Assembly: GCF_016862075.1 (NCBI RefSeq)
Contig: NZ_BOMG01000041.1
Span: 62,001-126,000 of the forward strand
Length of the DNA stretch: 64,000 bases
Source of the DNA: Actinoplanes couchii
GTDB taxonomy: Bacteria; Actinomycetota; Actinomycetes; Mycobacteriales; Micromonosporaceae
Direction of reading: 5' to 3'
Shown: one piece after another, positions 53,233 to 64,000 of the stretch
Layout: each line of letters starts with the position of its first letter
Position numbering within the stretch: position 1 is the stretch's first letter
Notes under the pieces: generated by a model
Database searches by the model: none
Told to the model about the DNA's origin: nothing
Seen by the model: only the letters and a program-made list of their open reading frames with translations
Program-made: the position numbers and the translations under genes

Positions 53233-53525
53233 CGAGGGTGACTTTCGCGTTGATCTTCGGTGGTCCGAGCCGCAACGTACGCCCACCTGCGATCTCTTCA
53301 CCAGGGATAGGTGACCGGCATTACATACAGTTCCCACATATCAGACTGATTGGATAGGAATAACGGCCACGGGAGCGACCCGTCTCACACCGCCGCAATC
53401 CCGCATTCTTCAAAACCACAGCTTAGCCACAGGAAACTCCGTCACTCTCTTGATCACCCGGCGGAGTCATCCCCCTGACAAGGCCTTTCTTCCACCCGTA
53501 CCGCAAATCGCGTCCCCACCGCGTC
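53233..53525. promoter_or_regulatory. Divergent region with ATCAGACTGAT palindrome
   Basis: 293 bp without a gene between the SBP operon (minus) and a GT2 gene (plus). The palindrome ATCAGACTGAT (53340-53350, perfect arms ATCAG/CTGAT) and the nearby AT-rich ACATACAG stretch are the likely control elements. TPP-box, FMN and S-box like elements were looked for by eye and not found. Confidence 0.4.
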
Positions 53526-54515
53526 ATGCGCCTATGCCCAGGAGCAGAGGCTTTGGAGCCCACCGGCATCTCCGACGTCAGCATCGTCATCCCGACCCAC
53601 AGCGAGAAGCGCTGGGCCTCACTCACCCGCACCATCGCGTCCGCCCACGCACAGACCCACCAGGCCGACGAGGTGGTGGTCGTCGTCGACCACAACCCGG
53701 AGATGGCCGCCCGGGTGAAACTCGAGTTCCCGGGCGTCACCGTGCTGGAGAACGCGTACGCCCGCGGCGCCTCCGGCAACCGCAACACCGGCGCCTTCCA
53801 CACCCGGACCGCGTTCATCGCCTTCCTCGACGACGACACCGTGGCCAGCCCCACCTGGCTCGCCCACCAGCTCGAACCGTTCCGGGATCCGGCCGTGGTC
53901 GGCACCGGCGGCGGCATCATCCCGGCCTGGGCGGTGGACCGCCCCACCTGGATGCCGGACGAGCTGCTCTGGACCGTCGGCGTCTCCTACACCGGGATGC
54001 CGACCAGGACCGCGCCGATCCGCAACGTCTGGTCGGCCAACATGATCGTCCGGCGGGACGCGTTCCTGGCCGTCGACGGGTTCCGCACCGGCTTCGGCAA
54101 ACTCGGCGACCAGAACCGGCCCGAGGACACCGAGCTGTGCCTGCGGATGAGCGCGGCCGCCGGCGGGCGCTGGATCTACGTGCCGCACGCGACCATCGAC
54201 CACGAGGTGCCGGCCGACCGGTCGACATTCGCCTTCCTGATGCGCCGCTGTTACGCCGAGGGCCGCGGCAAGGTGCAGATGGCCGGGCTGATGCCCAAGG
54301 ACCAGGAGCTGGGCGCGGAGAAGGACTATCTGCGGCGTACGCTGCCCCGCGCCGTCGCCCGCAACCTGGCCGACGCCACCAGCGGCCGGGGCATGTACCA
54401 CGCCGCGCGCGCCGCGACCGTGGTGGCGGCGGTGGCGGCCGCCGCGTGGGGTGGCGGAGTGGAGACCCTCGCGGGCCTCTTCGAGAGCACACCCACCCCC
54501 GGCAACGACGCCTGA
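53526..54515 (+). CDS. Glycosyltransferase family 2
   Basis: 329 residues from ATG 53526; TTG 53553, which has GGAGCAGAGG just upstream, may be the true start. GT-A signature: SIVIPTHSEKRW, ASGNRNTGA and the acidic D102-D104 (FLDDDTVAS). The catalytic-type ED motif is in RPEDTELCLRMS. C-terminal region has an alanine-rich helix (ATVVAAVAAAAWG) that may associate with the membrane. Acceptor unknown. Confidence 0.85.
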   Translation: MRLCPGAEALEPTGISDVSIVIPTHSEKRWASLTRTIASAHAQTHQADEVVVVVDHNPEMAARVKLEFPGVTVLENAYARGASGNRNTGAFHTRTAFIAFLDDDTVASPTWLAHQLEPFRDPAVVGTGGGIIPAWAVDRPTWMPDELLWTVGVSYTGMPTRTAPIRNVWSANMIVRRDAFLAVDGFRTGFGKLGDQNRPEDTELCLRMSAAAGGRWIYVPHATIDHEVPADRSTFAFLMRRCYAEGRGKVQMAGLMPKDQELGAEKDYLRRTLPRAVARNLADATSGRGMYHAARAATVVAAVAAAAWGGGVETLAGLFESTPTPGNDA

Positions 54516-54519
54516 CCCG

Positions 54520-54560
54520 CGTGGTGATCTCCGGTGCGGATCGCACCGGAGACCACCACG
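54520..54560. terminator. Bidirectional hairpin terminator
   Basis: 19-nt arms 54520-54538 and 54542-54560 with a single mismatch and a 3-nt loop, between convergent genes (GT2 and FdhF-type oxidoreductase). Confidence 0.85.
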
Positions 54561-54572
54561 GGTAAGGCGACG

Positions 54573-56834
<2,262 letters not shown>

Positions 56835-56886
56835 CAGCCTCTCCCATCGCGAGCGTTACCAGGACAGTGTCCCCCGTTCGGACGAA

Positions 56887-58086
56887 TCAATCCAACTCGT
56901 GCTCCCGCAACGCGGCCAGCACCGGTTCCGGCGGCCACGACTCCACCCGGTACCGGGCCGGGGCCAGCAGCGGCTCCGGGATCAGGCCCGCCTGCTCCTC
57001 GGCGGCCCGCCACGGCACCCGGAACTCCACCCCCCTGCCGATCCGGGCGAAGGCCACCGTGTCGGCGCGCGGCAGCAGGGTGCTGACCCCCTCGGTCCAG
57101 GTGGCGATGGTCTCGGCCGGGCCGCCGCCGGGTGGTTCGATCGCGATCAGGTTGCCGACGTGCACGTCCAGCCCGGCCTTGGTGTACTGCCCGGCGAGCC
57201 AGTCGGTCTGGTTCGAGTACTCGGTCAGGGCCAGCACCGCGTCGGCGCGGCGGGCCGGCAGGTGGTGCGGATGGCCGGCCGGCGGACGGTACGGCACCGC
57301 GCGGCCGTCCGGCCCGGCCACGTAGGCGACCGGCGACAGGTAACGCACCGCCTCGCCGAACACCCGCTCGACCGCGGCGTACAGCTGGTCGGCGTTCTGC
57401 TCCGGCAGCGGGGTGAGCAGCAGCGTGTTGTTGTCCGGGACGAACGCGAGCACCGGGCCGCCCATCCGCTCGCCGACCTCGGCCAGCCAGCCCGGCGCCA
57501 GCAGCAGCGAGGTGAAGTAGCCGTCGCCGTCGTCGAGCAGGCTCATCACCGGGCCGTCCCGCCACGGCCGGTCCAGGCTGTCGCGGGCGATGGCCGCCAG
57601 GTTCGCCCGGGCCGCCGCGAACACCTCGTCGACGCCGACACCCCACTCCTCGAGCCGGTCCGGCAGCACGTAGGCCATCGCGTCCGGGGCGTCGATCACC
57701 ACCAGCTCGCGCAGGTACGGCATGGCCGGGCGGGACAGTGGCGGGCGCATTCCGGCCGGGCCGGACGCCCCGAAGGTCACCGGCCGCAGCACCGGGCGCA
57801 ACTTGGGCCGGGCCGTCTCCCAGTCGTCCTCGGGCATCGGCGTCATCAGCCGGATCAGCCGTTCCAGACGCTCCCGGCGCTCCTCGGGACTGGCGTCCTC
57901 GGTCTCCCGGAAGACGTTGGAGAGGTAGAGGTGGGCCGGCCCGTCGGAACCGGCCCGGTGGATCGCGATGGCGAAGTCGTCCGGCTGGTAGACCGCCCGG
58001 TCGACACCCGGCGTGTGCCGGGCCACACGGAGCGCGAGCTGCGCGAACCTGCGGCGCGGCGAACCGAACCTGTCCAGCAAACCCAT
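56887..58086 (-). CDS. Unknown cytosolic protein, possibly DUF1444/YtpQ-like
   Basis: 399 residues, no signal peptide or membrane segment. Segments GLDVHVGNLIAIEPPGG, TWTEGVSTLLP and VLAFVPDNNTLLLTPLPEQ recall the DUF1444/YtpQ and related families, but I cannot confirm. Arginine-rich N-terminus (GSPRRRFAQLALRVARHTPG). Same direction as the FdhF-type gene and only 52 bp upstream of it, so likely one transcript. Confidence 0.55.
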   Translation of the reverse strand: MGLLDRFGSPRRRFAQLALRVARHTPGVDRAVYQPDDFAIAIHRAGSDGPAHLYLSNVFRETEDASPEERRERLERLIRLMTPMPEDDWETARPKLRPVLRPVTFGASGPAGMRPPLSRPAMPYLRELVVIDAPDAMAYVLPDRLEEWGVGVDEVFAAARANLAAIARDSLDRPWRDGPVMSLLDDGDGYFTSLLLAPGWLAEVGERMGGPVLAFVPDNNTLLLTPLPEQNADQLYAAVERVFGEAVRYLSPVAYVAGPDGRAVPYRPPAGHPHHLPARRADAVLALTEYSNQTDWLAGQYTKAGLDVHVGNLIAIEPPGGGPAETIATWTEGVSTLLPRADTVAFARIGRGVEFRVPWRAAEEQAGLIPEPLLAPARYRVESWPPEPVLAALREHELD

Positions 58087-58150
58087 TGGTGGACCTTAAC
58101 GGACCAGCGGCGCGGTACGACCCCGGAGGCCCCTTCCCGACCGAAGTAAA

Positions 58151-58164
58151 CTAAGTACACTTAG
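58151..58164. promoter_or_regulatory. Inverted repeat CTAAGT-AC-ACTTAG, probable TetR operator
   Basis: Perfect 6-bp arms with 2-bp centre, 24 bp before the SDR start. Typical size and position for a TetR-family operator. The TetR gene that closes this locus is the natural candidate to bind it. Confidence 0.65.
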
Positions 58165-58188
58165 CGTCTCGACGAAAGGATTCCTCAC

Positions 58189-59199
58189 ATGACCGACCCC
58201 AGGCCGCTGACCGCGAACAGCACCGTCGGCGAGTGGCTGGACCACCCGGAGGGCGGGCCCGCGCTGGGTGGGCTGCTGGCCGCCGGCGGCACCGACCCGT
58301 CGATGCTCGCCCCGGTCCGTGGGCTCCCGCTGCAGAAGATGGTCGAGCTGAGCGGCGGCGCCATGCCGCAGTCCGTCGTCGACGACCTCGTGCTGCGGGT
58401 CAACGGCGGGGTCGCCCCGGCCGAGGACCCGGAGGGCGGCCCGTGGCGGGAGCGGATCACCCCGGGCCGGTTCGACGGCCGGACCGTGATCGTCACCGGC
58501 GCGGCCTCCGGCATCGGCCGGGCCACCGCCTCCCGCATCGTCCGCGAGGGCGGCCGGGTGATCGGCGTGGACATCACCGCCGACAAGCTCAAGGAGACCG
58601 AGGCCGACCTGGGTGGGGCGTTCGTCGCGGTGGCCGCCGACATCACGAAGGCCGGCGACATCGAGCGGATCGTGGCCGCCGCCGGGGACCGGATCGACGG
58701 CCTGGCCAACATCGCCGGCGTGGTCGACGACTTCAGCCCGGTGCACGAGACGTCCGACGCGATCTGGGCGAAACTGTTCGCGGTCAACGTCGACGGCGTC
58801 TTCCGGCTGACCCGGGCGGTCGTCCCGGCGATGCTGTCCGCCGGGCGCGGCTCGATCGTCAACGTCGCCTCCGAGGCGGCGCTGCGCGGCAACGCGGCCG
58901 GGGTCGCCTACACCGCCTCCAAGCACGCCGTTCTCGGCATCACCAAGAACACCGCCTTCATGTACGGGCACCAGGGTGTCCGGACCAACGCGGTCGCGCC
59001 CGGCGGGGTCGCCACCGGCATGGCCCCGGTGAACCAGTCCGAGTTCGGCCGCGGTCGCACCGGCCCGTTCCTGCAGCTCATCCCGGGGGTGGCGATGCCC
59101 GAGCACCTGGCCGCGTCGATCACCTTCCTGCTCAGCGACGACGGGGTGAACCTCAACGGGGTGGTGCTGCCGTCGGACGGTGGCTGGTCGGTCCAGTGA
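58189..59199 (+). CDS. SDR oxidoreductase with extra N-terminal domain
   Basis: 336 residues. Residues 1-90 form an added helical domain (STVGEWLDHPEGGPALGGLL, PLQKMVELSGGAMPQSVV) not part of the SDR fold, resembling a small domain of bacterial glycosidases and other enzymes. The classical SDR follows: TGAASGIGRAT (NAD(P) site), NIAG, S228, Y241-x3-K245 (YTASK) and PGGVATGM. NAD(P)-dependent alcohol/ketone conversion; substrate unknown. GAAAGGA ribosome site. Overlaps the TetR gene by 47 bp at the 3' ends. Confidence 0.88.
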   Translation: MTDPRPLTANSTVGEWLDHPEGGPALGGLLAAGGTDPSMLAPVRGLPLQKMVELSGGAMPQSVVDDLVLRVNGGVAPAEDPEGGPWRERITPGRFDGRTVIVTGAASGIGRATASRIVREGGRVIGVDITADKLKETEADLGGAFVAVAADITKAGDIERIVAAAGDRIDGLANIAGVVDDFSPVHETSDAIWAKLFAVNVDGVFRLTRAVVPAMLSAGRGSIVNVASEAALRGNAAGVAYTASKHAVLGITKNTAFMYGHQGVRTNAVAPGGVATGMAPVNQSEFGRGRTGPFLQLIPGVAMPEHLAASITFLLSDDGVNLNGVVLPSDGGWSVQ

Positions 59200-59731
59200 G
59201 GGCGAGCTGCAGCAGCGCCCCGTAACGGGCGATCAGGTCGTCCCGGTCGGCGGTCACCAGGCTCTCGTCCTCCACCACCCAGAGCGAGTAGAGCAGACCG
59301 CCGACCACCGCGGCCGCCAGCGCGGCCCGCACGTCCGCGTCCGGCCCGTCGAGCCGGGCCCGCACCGGCCCCACGAAGGTCTGCTCGTGGATGCGCTGGA
59401 GCCGGGCCCGGATCTGCGGCTCGTTGCTGCCGCGGACCAGGGCCAGATAGACCCCGCGGACGTCGTCGTCGGCCAGCAGGACCTCGACGAACCGCTCACC
59501 GAACTCCGCCAGCGGCACGTCGAACAGCGGCGAGTCGTCGATGCTGAACCGCATGGTGTCGAGGAACAGCAGCTCCTTGGTGCCGAAGTAGCGGATCACC
59601 AGCGCCGGGTTGGTGACCGCCCCGGCGGCGATGTCCCGCACCGAGGTCCGCGCGAAACCGCGCTCCCGGAACAGACGGGCCGCCGCGTTACGAATCTCCT
59701 CACGGGTCGCGTCACCCGTACGCCTGGCCAT
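59153..59731 (-). CDS. TetR-family transcriptional regulator
   Basis: 192 residues. N-terminal HTH (AARLFRERGFARTSVRDI then ALVIRYFGTKELLF) and a helical ligand domain. The 3' end is antisense to the end of the SDR gene (59153-59199). Likely represses the SDR through CTAAGTACACTTAG (58151-58164). The inducer may be an SDR substrate. Confidence 0.88.
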   Translation of the reverse strand: MARRTGDATREEIRNAAARLFRERGFARTSVRDIAAGAVTNPALVIRYFGTKELLFLDTMRFSIDDSPLFDVPLAEFGERFVEVLLADDDVRGVYLALVRGSNEPQIRARLQRIHEQTFVGPVRARLDGPDADVRAALAAAVVGGLLYSLWVVEDESLVTADRDDLIARYGALLQLALTGPTSHRPTAAPPR

Positions 59732-59871
59732 GCTCCTGATCGTAGGCCGCCGCCATTCGCACCTCCCGGGCGGAGTTGCCCCGGATCGGGCAATTCTCGC
59801 AAACCTCGCACCACCCTTCGGATGCCGTGCTCAGCTATCCGAAACACGGCATATTCCACGGAAGGTACGAA
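59732..59871. promoter_or_regulatory. Divergent region, TetR / secreted repeat protein
   Basis: 140 bp between two divergent starts; contains GGAAGG (59860-59865) as the ribosome site for ATG 59872. No clear operator seen. Confidence 0.4.
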
Positions 59872-60672
59872 ATGCGAAAAACAACGCGAGGACTCGTCAC
59901 CGCCTGCGCCGGGCTGGTGATCGGAGCGGCGTTCGGCGCCGGCCCCGCCATGGCCGGGCCGGAGTGGGTTCCGCCGGGCCGGCTGCTCGGTTACTACGAC
60001 TCGTTCGAGAGCTGCTCGACGTTCGCCACGTCGCTGGTGCTGTGGGCGGACGACTACGACTGCGACTTCTTCCCGGCCCGGATCGTGAATCAGTACGCGC
60101 TGGTCATCGAGCGGCCGGTACAGATCCTGCCCGGGTTCGTCGCGCCCCCGGTCCAGATCCTGCCCGGCTTCGTGCCGGCCGCGCCCCCGGTGCAGATCCT
60201 GCCCGGTTTCGTCCCGGCCGCGCCTCCGGTGGGTTCCGGACCGGTCCGCGAGCCCGGCCCGGAGCGGCCGGCGCCGGAGCAGCCGGGGACCGGTGCCGCC
60301 CCGGCCGCCAACGATCCGGCCGGGACTGCCACCGCCGCTGCCGCCGCCGCCGAACCGGCCACCGCCGAACCGGCCGGGGCCGCTGCCGCTGCTTCCGCGG
60401 CCGACGAGGAGAAGCCCGCGAAGGCGCACAAGAAGCACGCCAAGAAGAAGACCAAGAAGACCGACCGGATCACGGTCACCGCCGCCGGGCCGCTGGACGT
60501 GGCCGAGCCCGGCGCGGACATCCCGCCCGCGACGGCGGGCCGGCCGGCCGCCCCCGCGCCGGTCGCCGACCAGCCGGTCGTCACGCTGCCGGCGATCCAG
60601 GCGCCGGTGATCCGGCCGATCACGATCCATCCGGTGCACCAGCTCGGCGGCCCGTGCGGCCCATGCCTGTAG
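59872..60672 (+). CDS. Secreted repeat protein of unknown function
   Basis: 266 residues from ATG 59872. Signal peptide LVTACAGLVIGAAFGAGPAM with cleavage near AMAG. The mature domain has four or five Cys and Trp/Tyr-rich sequence (SCSTFATSLVLWADDYDCDF). Three tandem repeats PVQILPGFV separated by AP/PAAP linkers follow (about 60109-60225), then a Pro/Ala/Glu-rich stretch, a lysine-rich segment KAHKKHAKKKTKKT and a final GGPCGPC. The Lys-rich and Pro-rich tail could bind a polyanionic cell-wall polymer. No family recognised. Confidence 0.6.
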   Translation: MRKTTRGLVTACAGLVIGAAFGAGPAMAGPEWVPPGRLLGYYDSFESCSTFATSLVLWADDYDCDFFPARIVNQYALVIERPVQILPGFVAPPVQILPGFVPAAPPVQILPGFVPAAPPVGSGPVREPGPERPAPEQPGTGAAPAANDPAGTATAAAAAAEPATAEPAGAAAAASAADEEKPAKAHKKHAKKKTKKTDRITVTAAGPLDVAEPGADIPPATAGRPAAPAPVADQPVVTLPAIQAPVIRPITIHPVHQLGGPCGPCL

Positions 60673-60770
60673 AGCCGTGATCGGACGACGGCGGCCGGGA
60701 AGTCCCCCGGCCGCCGTCCGGCCCCGCTGCGCTGCCGGCCTCGGCAGAAGGCCCCGCCCAAAAGGCCTCA

Positions 60771-60860
60771 CCGGAAGGCCCGCTGGAAGGCTTCGGCAAG
60801 AGGTCTTATGGGAAGGCCTCGGCAAGAGGCCTCGCTGGAAGGCCTCGCTGGAAGGCCTCG
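60771..60860. repeat. Degenerate 13/26-bp repeats in intergenic DNA
   Basis: GGAAGGCCTCG-like units at 60773, 60785, 60811, 60837 and 60850, with GGCAAGAGG units in between at about 60796 and 60822, spaced in multiples near 13. Lies between two convergent stops, no protein-coding sense. Looks like a minisatellite that may vary between strains. Confidence 0.6.
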
Positions 60861-60873
60861 ATGAACGGCCGGA

Positions 60874-61170
60874 TCAGCCGCCGGCCATCGCGCCGACCAC
60901 CAGGAACGGCTCCTCACCGGCCGCCACCCGGTCCGGCAGCGGCGCGTCGGGCGGCTCGTTGGAGAGGTCCTCCTCGCAGGCGAAGAAGCGCACCAGCGGC
61001 CGCCGTTTGCCGGTGGACCGGTCGCGCATGGTGCCGAGCAGCATCGGGAACTCCCGCTCGACCGCATCCAGGACGTGCCGCTGGGTCACCTCGCCGGGCA
61101 CCTCCACCCGGACCTCCCCGGTCACCTTGGCCAGGGTGCGCAGGTGGGGCGGCAGGACCACCCGGATCAC
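60874..61170 (-). CDS. MoaD/ThiS-like ubiquitin-fold protein
   Basis: 98 residues from GTG 61170, overlapping the stop of the previous gene by GTGA. Beta-grasp sequence [20 protein letters not shown]; the final residues are AMAGG, giving the C-terminal GG used for thiocarboxylate formation in sulfur carriers. Located behind a BNR-repeat gene, a pairing that suggests a specific function but not one I can name. Confidence 0.75.
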   Translation of the reverse strand: MIRVVLPPHLRTLAKVTGEVRVEVPGEVTQRHVLDAVEREFPMLLGTMRDRSTGKRRPLVRFFACEEDLSNEPPDAPLPDRVAAGEEPFLVVGAMAGG

Positions 61171-62282
61171 GGCAGCACCTGCACTTCCACCGACAGCACC
61201 GGCGGCAGGTCGCTGACCAACGTGGTCCAGCTGCCCCCGCTGTCGATCGACCCGTAGACCTGACCGGCGCTGGTGCCGAAGTAGATGCCGCACTCGTCGA
61301 GGGTGTCCACCGCCATCGCGTCGCGCAGCACGTTGACGTAGCAGTGCTCCTGCGGCAGCCCGGCGGTGAGCGCCTCCCACTCGTCGCCGCCGGTGCGACT
61401 GCGGTAGACCCGCAGCTTGCCGTCCATCACGTAGTGCAGGTGGTCGCTGGTGATCGGCACGACGTAGATCGTCTCCGGCTCGTGCGCGTGCACCGCGATC
61501 GGGAAGCCGAAGTCGGTGGGCAGATTCCCGCTGATCTCCCGCCAGTTCGCCCCGGCGTCGTCGGTGCGCATCACGTCCCAGTGCTTCTGCATGAAGATCG
61601 TGCCCGGCCGGGCCGGGTGCATGGCCAGCCGGTGCACGCAGTGGCCGACGTCGGCGTCCGGGTCCGGGATGCCCTCGCTCTGCAGGCCGTGGTTGACCGG
61701 CTGCCAGGTGATCCCGCCGTCGTCGGTGCGGAACACCCCGGCCGCCGAGATGGCCACGAACATCCGGTCCGGGTCCACCGGGTCGGGCAGGATCGTGTGC
61801 AGGCAGAGCCCGCCGGCGCCGGGCTGCCATCGCGGGGCCGACACGTGGGTCCGCAGCCCGGCCAGCTCGACCCACGTCTGCCCGCCGTCGGTGGTCTTCC
61901 ACAGGGCCGCGTCCTCGCCGCCGGCCCACACCACGTCGGCGTCGGTCCGGGACGGCTCCAGGTGCCAGATCCGTTTGAACTCCCACGGGCGCGGGGTTCC
62001 GTCGTACCAGAGATGCTCCCCGACCTCCCCGGCGTAGGCGAAGTCGTGGTCGACCTGCGCCCAGTTCCGCCCGCCGTCGTCGGAGCGCTGGATCAGCTGC
62101 CCGAACCAGCCGCCGGACTGGGACACCCAGATCCGGTCCGGGTTCACCGGCGAGGCGTTGGCGTGGTAGATCTCCCAGCCCGCGAAGTGCGGGCCGTCCA
62201 CCGTCCAGTCCTGCCGCTTGCCGTCCGCGGTGAGGACGAACAGACCTTTCCTGGTTCCGATCAGTAACCGAACACCACTCAT
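61167..62282 (-). CDS. BNR-repeat beta-propeller protein (sialidase-like)
   Basis: 371 residues from ATG 62282. At least six BNR/Asp-box type repeats are visible ([52 protein letters not shown]), giving a six-bladed propeller like sialidases and Vps10-type proteins. No signal peptide, so intracellular. The catalytic Arg triad of true sialidases is not identified, so enzyme activity is doubtful. Translationally coupled to the MoaD-like gene. Confidence 0.75.
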   Translation of the reverse strand: MSGVRLLIGTRKGLFVLTADGKRQDWTVDGPHFAGWEIYHANASPVNPDRIWVSQSGGWFGQLIQRSDDGGRNWAQVDHDFAYAGEVGEHLWYDGTPRPWEFKRIWHLEPSRTDADVVWAGGEDAALWKTTDGGQTWVELAGLRTHVSAPRWQPGAGGLCLHTILPDPVDPDRMFVAISAAGVFRTDDGGITWQPVNHGLQSEGIPDPDADVGHCVHRLAMHPARPGTIFMQKHWDVMRTDDAGANWREISGNLPTDFGFPIAVHAHEPETIYVVPITSDHLHYVMDGKLRVYRSRTGGDEWEALTAGLPQEHCYVNVLRDAMAVDTLDECGIYFGTSAGQVYGSIDSGGSWTTLVSDLPPVLSVEVQVLP

Positions 62283-62298
62283 TCGCCGAGCGTAGGGG

Positions 62299-63828
62299 TC
62301 AACCCTGCAGAGCGCGTGCCATCTCGGCCTGTTCGGCCAGGACGTCATTCATTCGGGCCTGCACCGCGTCCATCTTGCCGATCGTCTCGCTGGTGGTGTG
62401 GATGCCGTTGGCGACGGTCTCGGCGCTGGCCTGGATGCCGGCGATCTGGTCGGAGACCTTCTGGGTGGCCTCGGCGGTCTCCCGGGCCAGCTCCTTGACC
62501 TCGCCGGCGACCACCGCGAAGCCCTTGCCGGACTCGCCGGCCCGGGCCGCCTCGATGGTGGCGTTCAGGGCGAGCAGGTTGGTCTGCTCGGCGATCGAGG
62601 AAATGATCTTGATGACGTCGCCGATCGCGGTGGACGCCTGGCCCAGCGCCGCCACCTCGGCGGTCATCGCCGACGCCCGGGACACCGCCTGCTCGGCCAC
62701 CGACGTCGCGTCCTGGCTGGCGCTGCGCAGCCGTTCCACGGTGTCCAGCAGGTCGCGGGCGTTCGCGGCGGCCCGCTCGGTGCCGCGCACCACGTCCAGC
62801 CGCTGCGACACCAGCTGCTGCACGTTGCGCAGCGCGGCGGCCCGCGACTCGGAGAGATCGATGTACTCGGTGGTGAAGAAGTCCATCGTGCCGACCACCC
62901 GGTCGCCGCTCATGATCGGGAAGCAGACGCCGGAGCGCACCCCGGCCCGGCCCGCCGCCGGAGCCCGCACACAGTCGGTCAGCTCCGCCAGCTCCCGGAC
63001 GAACACCAGGTCCCGGGCCCGCCAGGCACGGCCGGACAGCCCGACCCCCTCGGCGAACGTGGCCGCCAGGGTGACCTGCCGGAACTCCTCGCCGGCGGAA
63101 CCCGACTCCAGCTGGAACTTCAGCACGTGCAGGTCCGCATCGATCGCCCAGAACGAGCCGTACGCCCAGCCGAACGCCGTGCGCACCGCGTCCAGCGCCG
63201 CCTTGATCGCGGTCTGGGTGTCCGAGGCCTGGCCGAGCCGGGTCACGACGGTGGTCACCGCCTCCCGGTCGTCGGCCACCTGACGCAGCTCGGCGGCCGC
63301 GATCGCGCTGGTCCGGGCGCGCTCGCCCATCCGTACGATCGCGGCGAACTTCTCTTTCCGCGCCTCGTCGGCGTAGAACATGGTCGGCGAGTAGTACTCC
63401 AGGATGCCGATCACGTCGTTGCCCTGCAGCACCGGCAGCACCGCCGCGGCCTTCATCCCGGACCGGGCCGCCGCCTGCCACCGACGGCATCCGGTGGCGG
63501 CATCCGGATCCTCGTCGAAGATCGGCACCCGGCCCCGCAGTGCCCGGTTCACCAACTCGCCCGGATCGTTACGGCCGGCCGCCTGGATCTGCGGCACCAG
63601 CTCGCCGCACTCGTGCCGCACCTGCAACCGGTTGGTGTTGTCCAGCACCCAGACCGCGCCGTACCCGAACTTGTAGAACCGGACCGTGCTCTCCACGGTG
63701 ATCCGCCAGGCGCTCTCCTCGTCGCTCGCCGCGTCCAGGTTGTGCACCAGCTCCTCGAGTGCCTCGACGTCCCGCGGGATCGGGCGCGCCGTCTCCGGGC
63801 CCGCCGCCCGGGATCCGAACAACCGCAC
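62299..63828 (-). CDS. Soluble GAF-MCP signalling protein
   Basis: 509 residues from GTG 63828 (AGGAGG 7 bp upstream). Two GAF domains (about 25-165 and 190-345: [40 protein letters not shown]) and a C-terminal methyl-accepting chemotaxis domain with the conserved hairpin tip [19 protein letters not shown]. No membrane segment, no HAMP. Such proteins feed CheA, which fits an actinomycete with motile spores. Ends 16 bp before the BNR gene start, so possibly cotranscribed. Confidence 0.85.
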   Translation of the reverse strand: MRLFGSRAAGPETARPIPRDVEALEELVHNLDAASDEESAWRITVESTVRFYKFGYGAVWVLDNTNRLQVRHECGELVPQIQAAGRNDPGELVNRALRGRVPIFDEDPDAATGCRRWQAAARSGMKAAAVLPVLQGNDVIGILEYYSPTMFYADEARKEKFAAIVRMGERARTSAIAAAELRQVADDREAVTTVVTRLGQASDTQTAIKAALDAVRTAFGWAYGSFWAIDADLHVLKFQLESGSAGEEFRQVTLAATFAEGVGLSGRAWRARDLVFVRELAELTDCVRAPAAGRAGVRSGVCFPIMSGDRVVGTMDFFTTEYIDLSESRAAALRNVQQLVSQRLDVVRGTERAAANARDLLDTVERLRSASQDATSVAEQAVSRASAMTAEVAALGQASTAIGDVIKIISSIAEQTNLLALNATIEAARAGESGKGFAVVAGEVKELARETAEATQKVSDQIAGIQASAETVANGIHTTSETIGKMDAVQARMNDVLAEQAEMARALQG

Positions 63829-63897
63829 GCTTCCGCCTCCTAGAACGACAGGGCAACCTCCACCCATCTTCGTCCCGTACGACATGAATTGCGGCGG

Positions 63898-64000
63898 TTA
63901 TTCCCAAGGCACCCAGGAGGCATCGGCCAACGGCGGCTGCCGCGACTCCAGTTCCCGCAGCAGAATGCCCTCCCGCAGCCCCCACGGGCAGATCCGCAGC
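63898..64000 (-). CDS. Ppx/GppA phosphatase, C-terminal fragment
   Basis: Only the last 34 codons are inside the window, ending at TAA 63898-63900. The visible sequence ICPWGLREGILLRELE matches the C-terminal element of Ppx/GppA exopolyphosphatases. The rest lies beyond the window edge. Exopolyphosphatase would act on polyphosphate; no operon link shown. Confidence 0.7.
   Translation of the reverse strand, partial: LRICPWGLREGILLRELESRQPPLADASWVPWE

Noticed and set aside
53233..53525. TPP or FMN riboswitch upstream of the ThiY-like SBP operon
   Set aside because: The TPP-box core and the FMN-type helices could not be recognised in either strand; only a short palindrome was found.
60740..60870. 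CRISPR array
   Set aside because: Repeats are 11-13 bp, not separated by unique spacers of constant length, and no cas genes are nearby.

Overview
The window is 64 kb of very GC-rich DNA with gene dense, overlapping (ATGA/GTGA) coding on both strands, many GTG starts and actinobacterial gene families throughout. A Flp/Tad pilus locus, a soluble methyl-accepting chemotaxis-type protein, DtxR/IdeR-type iron boxes and many NarL-type and hybrid-type signalling genes point to a filamentous actinomycete, most likely Micromonosporaceae (Actinoplanes-like, whose zoospores are motile and piliated). This taxonomic call is inference; no rRNA or tRNA gene is visible in the window. Layout. 0-3.3 kb: surface-polysaccharide type genes (truncated methyltransferase-like protein, GT4 and GT2 glycosyltransferases). 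3.5-7.3 kb: CtpE-like P-type ATPase and a secreted DUF4874/DUF4832 protein, closed by a perfect hairpin. 7.4-10.4 kb: a CotH kinase / DUF4956 / VTC-domain operon (a phosphate-polymer type gene set). 10.5-15.6 kb: DesK/NarL-type two-component pair followed by an RND (HAE1/AcrB-like) permease. 15.7-19.6 kb: a membrane protein split by an in-frame TGA, a GNAT acetyltransferase, a one-domain voltage-gated cation channel that lacks an ordinary start codon, an NmrA-like NAD(P) protein and a single-domain response regulator. 19.7-25.7 kb: Tad pilus locus (flp, tadE, terminator, then cpaB-cpaE-cpaF-tadB-tadC). 25.7-29.9 kb: iron-box controlled heterodimeric ABC exporter-type pair plus siderophore-interacting protein, resembling mycobacterial IrtAB. 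30-38.1 kb: GH13 enzyme, a mini-ORF for a tiny secreted peptide, a fold-type I aminotransferase, two histidine kinases and a secreted subtilase. 38.2-41 kb: type II NADH dehydrogenase carrying an in-frame 30-bp tandem repeat, a decayed yefM-yoeB toxin-antitoxin locus that still has its operator, and a response regulator closed by twin hairpins. 41.1-46.1 kb: flavin-dependent SsuD-like monooxygenase with a CUT1 sugar-type ABC importer and a PfkB kinase. 46.2-53.2 kb: a GT39-like membrane protein, then on the minus strand a seven-gene overlapping operon (SBP, permease, ATPase, a cytosolic NMT1/THI5-like protein, PPOX flavin/F420 protein, P-loop kinase, NtaA-type monooxygenase). 53.5-64 kb: GT2 glycosyltransferase, FdhF/YdeP molybdoenzyme, unknown protein, SDR with an extra N-terminal domain and its probable TetR regulator, a secreted repeat protein, a MoaD/BNR pair, a GAF-MCP protein and the 3' end of a Ppx/GppA gene. 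The most unusual points are the two complementary, reciprocally degenerate ABC nucleotide-binding domains under iron control, two monooxygenase-plus-importer modules (a possible organosulfur or heterocycle scavenging region at 41-53 kb), three genes whose conserved N-termini have no ATG/GTG/TTG start, and the fossil toxin-antitoxin locus. The single-strand reading is certain for the long conserved families; functions of the uptake modules are hypotheses.
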